Assembly: GCA_023421395.1 (NCBI GenBank)
Contig: JAEZTL010000004.1
Coordinates: 1 to 64,000 of the forward strand
DNA length: 64,000 nucleotides
Direction: 5' to 3'
Origin: Bacillota bacterium
GTDB taxonomy: Bacteria; Bacillota; Clostridia; Christensenellales; Aristaeellaceae
Positions within the stretch are counted from its first letter, which is position 1, and the number at the start of each line of letters is the position of its first letter. The position numbers and the translations under genes are program-made. This document shows, one piece after another, positions 55,357 to 62,473 of this stretch. Below the pieces are notes generated by a model that saw nothing but the letters and a program-made list of their open reading frames with translations, ran no database searches and had not been told where the DNA came from.

Positions 55357-56165
55357 ATGCCGCCCCCTTCCCCGTTGGGGTCAACCTTTCTGAGGATGGC
55401 GATGGAGAAGATGATGAGCGCCATGAGGATGAGCGAAATGGTGGAGCCGTAGTTCCAGTTGCGGAAGGTCATGAACAGGCTCTCGATCATATCGCCGATG
55501 AGGTACGTCATGCCGCCGCCGAGCAGCCGCGAGATGGCGAACGTCGTCACCGCCGGCATGAACACCATGGTAATCCCCGATACCACCCCCGGCACCGAAA
55601 GGGGCAGCGTCACCCGCGCAAACACCTGATACGGGTTCGCGCCCAAATCCTCCGCCGCCTCGATGACCCGCTGATCGAACTTGCGCAGGCAGGTGTAGAT
55701 GGGGAGAATCATGAAGGGCAGGTAGTTGTACACCATGCCCAGAAGCACCGCGCCCTCGGTGTTCAAAAGCTGTCTTCTGCCCGCGCCCAGCCAGACGAGC
55801 AGCGTATTGATGACCCCGTTGTCCAGGAGCAGCGCGCGCATGGCGTATGTGCGCAGAAGGAAGTTCATCCACATGGGCAAAAGGATCAGAACAAACAGCG
55901 TCTTGTTCCTGGAAAATGCCTTGCTCGCCAGAAAGTACGCCGCCGGGTAGCCGACGACCAGGCATACGGCTGTGCACTGGAGGGCGAGGTAGACGCTCAC
56001 CCAAACCGTGCGCAGATTCCCCGCCGTGAAAAAGTCCGCCCAGTTGGCCAGCGAAAACGCGCCCGCCTTGGACGTGAACGCGTAGTACACGATGAACACC
56101 ACCGGCATGATGGTGAACATCGCCATCCAAACGGCGTAGGGGGCGGCGAAAATCGAACGCTTCAT
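55350..56165 (-). CDS. potB: Spermidine/putrescine ABC transporter permease
   Basis: The 271-residue protein has six helices and the docking loop EAAEDLGANPYQVFARVTLPLSVPGV. ATG 56165 overlaps the potA stop by 4 nt (ATGA), which suggests tight translational coupling. Confidence 0.92.
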   Translation of the reverse strand: MKRSIFAAPYAVWMAMFTIMPVVFIVYYAFTSKAGAFSLANWADFFTAGNLRTVWVSVYLALQCTAVCLVVGYPAAYFLASKAFSRNKTLFVLILLPMWMNFLLRTYAMRALLLDNGVINTLLVWLGAGRRQLLNTEGAVLLGMVYNYLPFMILPIYTCLRKFDQRVIEAAEDLGANPYQVFARVTLPLSVPGVVSGITMVFMPAVTTFAISRLLGGGMTYLIGDMIESLFMTFRNWNYGSTISLILMALIIFSIAILRKVDPNGEGGGMW

Positions 56166-57220
56166 CGGATCGCCTGCTCCTCCCTGCGCATGATGTGAAT
56201 GTTGAACGGCACGATGGACAGACCCACCACGCTGCCCGCGGGCTGCATGGTGGTGGAGTGCACCTTCCAGCGGGAGCCGCCCGCCCGGATCATCATCTCG
56301 TAGTGGACGCCCTTGAAGATCACCGACTCCACCTCGCCCGTGAGCATGCCCACGTCCTCGCCCACCACCATGATGTCCTCGGGCCGCACAACCACGTCCA
56401 CGGCCTCGTTTTTCTGGAAGCCCTCGTCCACGCAGGGGAAGCGGCGCTCCGCCATCTCCACCAGCTCGTCCTCCAGCATCACGCCCGGCAGGATGTTCGA
56501 TTCGCCGATGAAATCGGCGACGAACGCGTTCTTGGGCTCGTCGTAGATCCTCTTGGGGTCGCCGATCTGGTGGATGCGCCCGCCCGACATCACCGCGATG
56601 GTGTCAGACATGGTGAGTGCCTCCTCCTGGTCGTGGGTCACGTAGATGAACGTGATCCCCAGCTCCTGCTGCATGGCCTTCAGTTCCAGCTGCATGTTCT
56701 TGCGCAGTTTCAGATCGAGGGCGCCCAGCGGCTCGTCCAGCAGAAGCACCTCCGGCTCGTTGACCAGCGCCCGGGCGATGGCGATCCGCTGCTGCTGGCC
56801 GCCGGAGAGGGAATCGGAGGATCTCTTTTCGTAGCCCTCCATGTTGACCAGCGACAGCATGCGGCCCACGCGCTTTTCGATCTCCGATTTCGACATTTTT
56901 TTGAGCTTCAGCCCGAATGCGATGTTGTCGAACACGTTCATGTGCGTAAACAGCGCGTATTTCTGAAACACCGTGTTCACCCGCCGCTTGTATGGTGGCA
57001 CGTCGGTGATGTCCTTGCCCTCGAAAAACACCTTTCCCTCCGTGGGGAACTCGAAGCCGCCGATGATCCTGAGCATGGTGGTCTTTCCGCAACCGGAAGG
57101 GCCCAGAAGCGTCAGAAATTCGCGCTTCCTGATATACAGATCGACGTCGCGCAAAACCTGCGTGTCGTCGAAGCTTTTTGAAATTTTCCGAAGCTCGATG
57201 AGCCGCATCTCGTCGTACAT
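56162..57220 (-). CDS. potA: Spermidine/putrescine ABC transporter ATPase
   Basis: The 352-residue protein has Walker A LLGPSGCGKTTMLRIIGG, the ABC signature SLSGGQQQRIAIARAL, Walker B VLLLDEPLGALDLKLR, and the C-terminal TOBE region, where MVVGEDVGM lies. The start is ATG 57220, since GGAG lies 8 nt upstream; GTG 57229 is an alternative. It follows the PuuR-like regulator by 15 nt. Confidence 0.93.
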   Translation of the reverse strand: MYDEMRLIELRKISKSFDDTQVLRDVDLYIRKREFLTLLGPSGCGKTTMLRIIGGFEFPTEGKVFFEGKDITDVPPYKRRVNTVFQKYALFTHMNVFDNIAFGLKLKKMSKSEIEKRVGRMLSLVNMEGYEKRSSDSLSGGQQQRIAIARALVNEPEVLLLDEPLGALDLKLRKNMQLELKAMQQELGITFIYVTHDQEEALTMSDTIAVMSGGRIHQIGDPKRIYDEPKNAFVADFIGESNILPGVMLEDELVEMAERRFPCVDEGFQKNEAVDVVVRPEDIMVVGEDVGMLTGEVESVIFKGVHYEMMIRAGGSRWKVHSTTMQPAGSVVGLSIVPFNIHIMRREEQAIR

Positions 57221-57235
57221 GTGTGTCACTCCATC

Positions 57236-57778
57236 TCAGAAGCTGGGGGGCGTCGAAATCCAAAGCACGCGGCACACGCCTTTTCCGGCGTTCACAAGCC
57301 GGTGGGGCGCGTTGGGTTTGAAGTAGAAGCTGTCGTCCTTTCGGGCGCGCATGGCGCGGTCGCCCACGATCACCCTGACCGTGCCCGCGAGCACAAAGCC
57401 GAATTCCTCGCCCTCGTGAGGGTCGTCCTCGTCCGTCTCTCCGCCCGGCGCCATTTCCACAAGGATCGGCTCCATGCGGTTTTTCTGCGCCGAGGGCACC
57501 AGCCACTTGACGAAGCCGCGCATGGTCTCCGCGTCCTCCTTCACGAACATTTCCTCGTCCGTAAAGACGATCTTCTCGTCCGCCGAGTCGCCGAAGAATG
57601 TCTTGAGGTCCGTGCCCAGCGACTCCAGTATATCCGTGAGCGTCTGTATGGACGGGGAGGTCAGGTCGCGCTCCAAAAGCGAGATAAAGCCCTTGGAAAG
57701 CTCGCAACGGTCCGCCAGCTCTTCCTGAGTGAGCCCCCTCTGCAGCCTGAGCCGCTTGATGGTTTTCCCGATCTGCAC
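57236..57778 (-). CDS. XRE-type HTH regulator with cupin domain, PuuR-like
   Basis: The 180-residue protein opens with an HTH_3 domain (IGKTIKRLRLQRGLTQEELADRCELSKGFISLLERDLTSPSIQTLTDIL) and ends with a cupin (HEGEEFGFVLAGTVRVIVGDRAMRARKDDSFYFKPNAPHRLVN). The layout is that of PuuR-type regulators in front of polyamine transporters. The start is GTG 57778, chosen for GAGGTG 6 nt upstream and because the family usually starts M-x-IGKxIKRLR; GTG 57787 is an alternative. It probably represses its own operon through the TTTA/TAAA sites upstream. Confidence 0.9.
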   Translation of the reverse strand: MQIGKTIKRLRLQRGLTQEELADRCELSKGFISLLERDLTSPSIQTLTDILESLGTDLKTFFGDSADEKIVFTDEEMFVKEDAETMRGFVKWLVPSAQKNRMEPILVEMAPGGETDEDDPHEGEEFGFVLAGTVRVIVGDRAMRARKDDSFYFKPNAPHRLVNAGKGVCRVLWISTPPSF

Positions 57779-57791
57779 GCCCCTCACCTCG

Positions 57792-57808
57792 GTTTAAAAT
57801 TACTAAAC
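57792..57808. promoter_or_regulatory. Possible operator half-sites GTTTA-N7-TAAAC
   Basis: An imperfect palindrome near the start site of the pot operon; related to the better site at 57877-57889. Confidence 0.4.
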
Positions 57809-57823
57809 TTGCAGGCGATTTTT

Positions 57824-57852
57824 ATTAAACCATCCATTGTTAAATATGTCAA
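57824..57852 (-). promoter_or_regulatory. Promoter of the regulator-potABCD operon
   Basis: On the minus strand TTGACA and TTTAAT are separated by 17 bp. The leader is about 40 nt. Confidence 0.75.
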
Positions 57853-57876
57853 GTTAAATCATATCATGCGCCTCGG

Positions 57877-57889
57877 AGTTTAATAAACT
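57877..57889. promoter_or_regulatory. Operator candidate AGTTTAATAAACT
   Basis: A perfect 13-nt palindrome just upstream of the pot promoter, with related GTTTA/TAAAC arms at 57792-57808 and within the -10 region. Probable binding sites of the PuuR-like regulator. Confidence 0.5.
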
Positions 57890-57902
57890 GCGCACGGGGG
57901 GG

Positions 57903-57940
57903 ACGAAGGAACGCCGGGGGACGAGACGAAAGAACGCCGG
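57903..57940. repeat. Two copies of the GACGAAAGAACGCCGGGGG repeat
   Basis: The unit is the reverse complement of the tandem repeats at 53411-53472 and lies directly beside the inverted-repeat element. Confidence 0.75.
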
Positions 57941-58202
57941 GGGCGCCGCCCCCGGACCCCTGCTCAAAGGCCTTAGGCCCTTGAGAATCCCATACGGGGT
58001 AAAAAAAATGGTATGTGGGCGACGCGGCGGCCCGAACCCCGCGCCACCGAGTCTGCTATTTGGCGATGCCCTGCAAAAAATTCGGACCGGTCGTGGTTGG
58101 GCCCCCGACCGGTTCGACGGACGATATTTGGATTTCTCTCCCAGTATGGGATTCTCAAGGGACAGTGTCCCTTGAGCAGGGGTTTGGGGGCGGAGCCCCT
58201 GG
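57937..58202. repeat. Inverted-repeat element, copy 1 (MITE- or REP-like, about 266 nt)
   Basis: Each end has the same order of parts, in mirror image: a GC stem (CCGGGGGCG at the left, GGGGGCGGAGCCCC at the right), then CCCCTGCTCAA, a second stem (AAGGCCTTAGGCCCTTG or AAGGGACACTGTCCCTTG), then GAGAATCCCATAC. A core of about 130 nt lies between and contains GGGCCCCCG, then GACGGACGATATT. There is no open frame. Copy 2 is at 60464-60684. Confidence 0.85.
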
Positions 58203-58216
58203 TCAGCACAACTCCC

Positions 58217-58245
58217 TTGCACAGCCGGATCCCTTGTGGTATAAT
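58217..58245 (+). promoter_or_regulatory. Promoter of helD
   Basis: TTGCAC and TATAAT are separated by 17 bp, 15 nt after the inverted-repeat element ends. The start codon is 35 nt past the -10 box. Confidence 0.75.
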
Positions 58246-58279
58246 GGATGTCTACGCAAAAACCGGGAGGTGTGTGAGC

Positions 58280-60460
58280 ATGGCTGCGACGGAACACCCG
58301 GCATACGCCGAGGAAGCCGGGCATCTGGTAGAGACGCGGGAGATCATCGAACGGGAACGGCAGGTGGCGGTGAACGACCGGCTGGCAGCGGAGGGCGGGC
58401 TGAGCACCGCGCGGATGTACGATCCGGACGCGCTGCCGCTGCGCGAGATGATGTATCTCCGGGCGCTGCAAACCGAGCGGAACCTGGGCCAGGCGCTTCG
58501 GAAGCCGTACTTCACGCGCATCGACTTCACGGAAACGGGCGGCGGTCCCCGGACATACTACATCGGGAAGTACGGCGTTTTGCGGACGGACTCGCTGGAG
58601 GTCGAGGTGGTGGACTGGCGCGCGCCGGTGGCAAACCTCTACTATTCCGGGCAGATTGGCCCGTTGAAGTACGAGGCCCCGGACGGCATCATTGAGGGCG
58701 AACTGACGCTCAAGCGCCAATTCAGCATCGAGGACGGCGCGATTCAGACCATTTTCGACGCGGACATCGTCTCCCAGGACGAATTCCTCCAAGGGGTGCT
58801 CGGGGAGACCACGGGCGAGCGGCTCCGGGAAATCGTCACCACCATTCAGGCGGAGCAAAACTACGTCATCCGTTATCCCATCGACAAGAATCTCGTCGTG
58901 CAGGGCGTCGCGGGCTCGGGCAAGACCACCATCGCGCTTCACCGCATCGCCTATCTCATGTACACATACCAGCAAAGGCTCCGCGCCGACAACATGCTGA
59001 TTCTCGCCCCCAACCCACTGTTTCTCAATTACATCGCGCAGGTACTCCCCGATCTCGGCGTGGAAAACGTGCGCCAGACGACGTTTCAGCGCCTCATGGA
59101 CGATTGGCTGGCGGGCGCGCTGCCCAAAATAAAGCCGTCGACGGCGCTGGAGGACGTGCTGGAAATGGACGAGGTCACCCTCGCGGCCTACACCCAGACG
59201 CAAAGATACAAGGGCTCCCTGAACATGCTGGCGCGGCTCGACCGCTGGCTTGACCGGTACGAGGAATCGTTCCCGCCGGACGAGGACATTATGTTCGGCC
59301 CCATTCCCGTCTACAAGGCGGACGAGCTGCGCAAATTCCTGCTGGTGGACGAAAAGCCGTTTCCATTAAAGAGGCGGCTGGACGAGCTGAAAAAACAGCT
59401 CAAGCTGCGCGCCGCCCAGGCCGCGCATTCCATCTCCGAATGGTATGAGCGCGAGTGCGACCGGCGGATCACCGAGCTGCCCAAGACCATCGCGTCCAAG
59501 GAAGAGCGTACCCGGAAGGCGCAAAAGCTGCACGATTCCATGCTCGAGCGCCAGAAGCAGCTCAAGAAGCAGCGGCTGGATTTCCCTAAGAACGCCATGA
59601 AGCTATTCCCGACGCTGGACCCGAAAAAGCTGTACCTGCAATTTCTGGAGGATCAGCTGGCGGACGGCGCGACGGGCGGCATGAAGCGCGCGGCGGAGTA
59701 CACAGTCTCCAAAAACGCGTTCGAGCGCGAGGACATCGCGCCCATTGCGCTCATCGCCATGCGCACATTGGAACTCAAAAGGCTCGACATTCGCCATATC
59801 GTTATCGACGAGGCGCAGGATTTCAACCCCTTCGAGGTCGAATTATTAAGGAGAATGGCCCGCGGCGCGACCTTCACCATCGTGGGCGACCTCATGCAGG
59901 GCATCGCGGGCTATCGCGGCCTCGCCAGCTGGGAGGAACTGACCGTCGGCGTGTTCGAGGGTTCGGCGAGCCGCCACGAGCTCATCACCAGCTACCGGAA
60001 CACCATCGAGATCATGGGCTTTGCCTCCCGCGTGGTCAAAAACATGCCCGTCGCGGGCCTCCGGCCCGCCCAGCCCGTTCTGCGCCACGGCGAAGCGCCC
60101 CTCTTCGCGGAAGGCGGCGAGAAACAGCTTGCCGAAACCGTCGCGGAATGGACGGACGCAGGCCTCCGCTCCATCGCCGTCATGGCGCGCTCGCGCAAAA
60201 GACTCGAGGCGCTTTCCAAAAAGTTCGGCTGGACCGTCCTCGACCCCCAGGCCGACAGCTACCCCGCCGGCGTTGTGCTCGCCCCCGCCGACGCCGTCAA
60301 GGGCCTCGAGTTCGACGGCGTGGTCGTGCTCGACGCCGACGAGAAAAATTTCCCCGCGCGCCCCCTCGACGCCCGCCTCCTGTACGTCTGCCTCACCCGC
60401 GCGCTCCACAAAATGGCGGTGTTCTACGAGGGCAGGGCGACGGAGCTACTGGGAGAGTGA
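58280..60460 (+). CDS. helD: HelD-family superfamily 1 helicase (RNA polymerase recycling)
   Basis: The 726-residue protein starts at ATG 58280, after GGGAGG; longer frames run through the inverted-repeat element and are spurious. A coiled N-terminal arm (EEAGHLVETREIIERERQVAV) precedes the UvrD-like core. Walker A is GVAGSGKTTIALHRIAYL (near Lys215) and Walker B is HIVIDEAQDF (near Asp510). Late motifs are LITSYRN, ADAVKGLEFDGVVVLDA and LLYVCLTRA. Firmicute HelD removes RNA polymerase from DNA and helps recycle it, and this protein fits it in size and layout. Inverted-repeat elements lie on both sides. Confidence 0.92.
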   Translation: MAATEHPAYAEEAGHLVETREIIERERQVAVNDRLAAEGGLSTARMYDPDALPLREMMYLRALQTERNLGQALRKPYFTRIDFTETGGGPRTYYIGKYGVLRTDSLEVEVVDWRAPVANLYYSGQIGPLKYEAPDGIIEGELTLKRQFSIEDGAIQTIFDADIVSQDEFLQGVLGETTGERLREIVTTIQAEQNYVIRYPIDKNLVVQGVAGSGKTTIALHRIAYLMYTYQQRLRADNMLILAPNPLFLNYIAQVLPDLGVENVRQTTFQRLMDDWLAGALPKIKPSTALEDVLEMDEVTLAAYTQTQRYKGSLNMLARLDRWLDRYEESFPPDEDIMFGPIPVYKADELRKFLLVDEKPFPLKRRLDELKKQLKLRAAQAAHSISEWYERECDRRITELPKTIASKEERTRKAQKLHDSMLERQKQLKKQRLDFPKNAMKLFPTLDPKKLYLQFLEDQLADGATGGMKRAAEYTVSKNAFEREDIAPIALIAMRTLELKRLDIRHIVIDEAQDFNPFEVELLRRMARGATFTIVGDLMQGIAGYRGLASWEELTVGVFEGSASRHELITSYRNTIEIMGFASRVVKNMPVAGLRPAQPVLRHGEAPLFAEGGEKQLAETVAEWTDAGLRSIAVMARSRKRLEALSKKFGWTVLDPQADSYPAGVVLAPADAVKGLEFDGVVVLDADEKNFPARPLDARLLYVCLTRALHKMAVFYEGRATELLGE

Positions 60461-60463
60461 CGG

Positions 60464-60684
60464 CAGGGGCTCCGCCCCTGCACCCCGCCAAAGGGACATT
60501 GTCCCTTTGGAATCCCTTACTCCGCCGCTGCGCGGCGGGGAACGGATTTATTTATACGCAAAAACTTTGCTCGCGCAAGCGGGGCTGGGCCCCCGTGCGG
60601 GCGACGGACAATATTCAATTCTTACCCAGTTTGGGATTCTCAAGGGACATTGTCCCTTGAGCGGGGTCTGGGGCAGCGCCCCAG
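60464..60684. repeat. Inverted-repeat element, copy 2 (about 221 nt)
   Basis: Same parts as copy 1. The left end has CAGGGGCTCCGCCCCTG, then AAAGGGACATTGTCCCTTT and GGAATCCCTTACTCC. The right end has CCCAGTTTGGGATTCTCAA, GGGACATTGTCCC, and CTGGGGCAGCGCCCCAG. The core shares GGGCCCCCGTGCGG, then GACGGACAATATT, with copy 1. It begins 3 nt after the helD stop and may serve as the helD terminator. Confidence 0.85.
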
Positions 60685-60714
60685 CGTACCCCGTCCCTCC
60701 CCCTCGGAGGCCAT

Positions 60715-61404
60715 ATGGAAGTGCTGTACTGCGACAATCACATACTGGTGGCGGTGAAGCCGCCGAACATGCCCTCGCAGGCGGACGCCTCGGGGGATTT
60801 GGACATGCTCACGGAACTGAAGGGATATATTGGCATAAAATACAAGAAACCGGGCAACGTATATCTGGGTCTGGTGCACCGGTTGGACCGTCCGGCGGGT
60901 GGCGTGATGGTGTTCGCGCGGACGAGCAAGGCGGCGGCGCGGCTGGGCGCGCAGTTTCAGGCGCACGCCCAGGGCAGGAAGTATCTGGCGGTGGTGGAAG
61001 GCGAGCTGCGCGAGGCGCGGACGCTCGTGGACTTTCTCGTCAAGGGCGCGGACGGCATGGTGCGCGTGGTCGGGGAGGACGCCCCGGGAGCGAAGCGCGC
61101 GGCGCTTGTGACCGTGCCGGTTATGGTACGGGACGGACTGACGCTTGTGGATGTGGAGCTCATGACAGGGCGCGCCCACCAGATCCGCGTCCAGCATGCG
61201 CGCATCGGCCATCCGTTGTGGGGCGACATGCGCTACGGGAACGGCGTGGCGGGCCGGCAGCTGGCGCTGTGGGCGTACAGCCTTTCGCTCCAGCACCCGA
61301 CCCGTGACGAAATTTTGACATTTCAGTCAAAACCACCGCGAAGCGGCGCGTGGGAGGCGTTTTATGATATCATTGTTGAGAGGTTCCCCGATGCGCAGGG
61401 GTAG
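60715..61404 (+). CDS. RluA-family 23S rRNA/tRNA pseudouridine synthase
   Basis: The 229-residue protein has the RluA catalytic motif VHRLDRPAGGVMVF with the nucleophile Asp58, KYLAVVEG, and the late MTGRAHQIRVQHARIGHPLWGDMRYG. No S4 domain is present at the N-terminus, so it is a short single-domain form. The target uridine cannot be told. A ribosome site (CCTCGGAGG) lies 7 nt before ATG 60715. It overlaps the following membrane protein gene by 14 nt. Confidence 0.9.
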   Translation: MEVLYCDNHILVAVKPPNMPSQADASGDLDMLTELKGYIGIKYKKPGNVYLGLVHRLDRPAGGVMVFARTSKAAARLGAQFQAHAQGRKYLAVVEGELREARTLVDFLVKGADGMVRVVGEDAPGAKRAALVTVPVMVRDGLTLVDVELMTGRAHQIRVQHARIGHPLWGDMRYGNGVAGRQLALWAYSLSLQHPTRDEILTFQSKPPRSGAWEAFYDIIVERFPDAQG

Positions 61405-61735
61405 CCGGGCCGCCATCGTGTTCGCGTGCTGCGTGCTGGCGATCCCCACGTGCGTACGCATGATGGATGGCTTCCGGGCCGAAAGTCTGGCGGCGTCCGT
61501 CGCCATGGGCGCGCTGCTGGGCGCGGTGCATGTGGCGGTCCGGCCCATCATCCGCATCCTGTCGATCCCCATCGGCTGCCTCACAATGGGCCTCATCCAG
61601 CCTGTTATCGACATCGCGCTTTTGTATGCGTGCGCGCATTTTGTGGAAGGATTTTCCATCCTAAACCCGCTGCACGCGCTGTTGGCGGTGATCCTCATCA
61701 ACGCCGTCTGCGCCATCGCCGCGGGCAGGCATTGA
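61391..61735 (+). CDS. Membrane protein of the four-helix phage-holin-like family (PF04020 type)
   Basis: The 114-residue protein has four helices: AAIVFACCVLAIPTCVRMM, VAMGALLGAVHVAVRPIIRILSIPIGC, MGLIQPVIDIALLYACAHFV and LLAVILINAVCAIAAG. The internal part VRPIIRILSIPIGCLTMGL is typical of this family, which is named after a mycobacteriophage holin but is widespread on chromosomes. ATG 61391 is chosen for GAGAGG 7 nt upstream; it overlaps the RluA-type gene. Confidence 0.75.
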   Translation: MRRGSRAAIVFACCVLAIPTCVRMMDGFRAESLAASVAMGALLGAVHVAVRPIIRILSIPIGCLTMGLIQPVIDIALLYACAHFVEGFSILNPLHALLAVILINAVCAIAAGRH

Positions 61736-61822
61736 CGGCGCGGTCACAATAATACCGCAATTCGTTGCGGCAACATTGCCATGAGCCGCTTCGTCCAATC
61801 TCCTGATTATTGAGGTGCGCAC

Positions 61823-62359
61823 ATGAAACAAACTGCGGGCACATCCCGCCGCGAACAGCTCCGCGTCCTCGAGGACAGGCGGCTCGCCTTCGCGGAGCGG
61901 GTTCGGGGGGAGGGGTTCGACCCCGAGGATTCCCTCTACATACAGCGCGAAGGCGGCTTCTGGGGCTTGGCGCGCAACGGAGACGAGCGGTGCCTCCTCT
62001 ACGGCCCCGGGCCGGGAGAAGACGCCGATTTTCGCGTGGACCGCTACCCGCCCGCCGCGCTCACGGTGGGCATGCTGCCCGTCCGGGTGGAATCCACGGG
62101 CCTGGGCGGCGCGTTCGGACTGGGCCAGAAGGGCGGCGAAGGGTTCACACTCGTCGTCCTCACGCCCGAGGGCGGGCGCGTCGAAATGACGCTCCTTTCC
62201 GACCTCGGCGCGCTTCTCGAAACCGACCGGCGGGACAACGGGCTTCTCTCCCCCGTCCGCGCCCGCGGCGACGCCAACTTTGTCTGGCGCTTCCGCACGG
62301 CGGGCCGCGCGGAGGTGCGCGACGTGTGCGAAAGATGGCGCGATCGCATGTCCCATTGA
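61823..62359 (+). CDS. Hypothetical protein, no family recognised
   Basis: The 178-residue protein opens MKQTAGTSRREQLRVLEDRRLAFAERV and has no signal peptide or helix-rich membrane segment. Middle and C-terminal segments are beta-rich (GFWGLARNGDERCLLYGPGP, FTLVVLTPEGGRVEMTLLSDLGAL, NFVWRFRTAGRAEVRDVCERW). Codon use is like that of the neighbours and a GAGGTG ribosome site lies upstream, so it is likely a real gene. The function is unknown. Confidence 0.7.
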   Translation: MKQTAGTSRREQLRVLEDRRLAFAERVRGEGFDPEDSLYIQREGGFWGLARNGDERCLLYGPGPGEDADFRVDRYPPAALTVGMLPVRVESTGLGGAFGLGQKGGEGFTLVVLTPEGGRVEMTLLSDLGALLETDRRDNGLLSPVRARGDANFVWRFRTAGRAEVRDVCERWRDRMSH

Positions 62360-62473
62360 ACCAATTACAACGGGCGTCGCAATTTTTGGCATTATTTATG
62401 CCAGACATTGCATGAAACCACAACAGAGGTTGTTGCGTCTCATATACGCAACAAAAACACAGAGGTGCTCGAA

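Larger units (their letters stand above)
57779..58279. other. Intergenic region between the pot operon and helD
   Basis: This 501-nt gap holds the pot promoter and operator-like sites, a cluster of short repeats, the first inverted-repeat element and the helD promoter, all listed separately. No gene is seen. Confidence 0.8.

Noticed and set aside
58013..58279. An 89-codon extension of helD through the inverted-repeat element
   Set aside because: The helD promoter lies inside it and the residues have no similarity to HelD N-termini. ATG 58280 follows a clear ribosome site.
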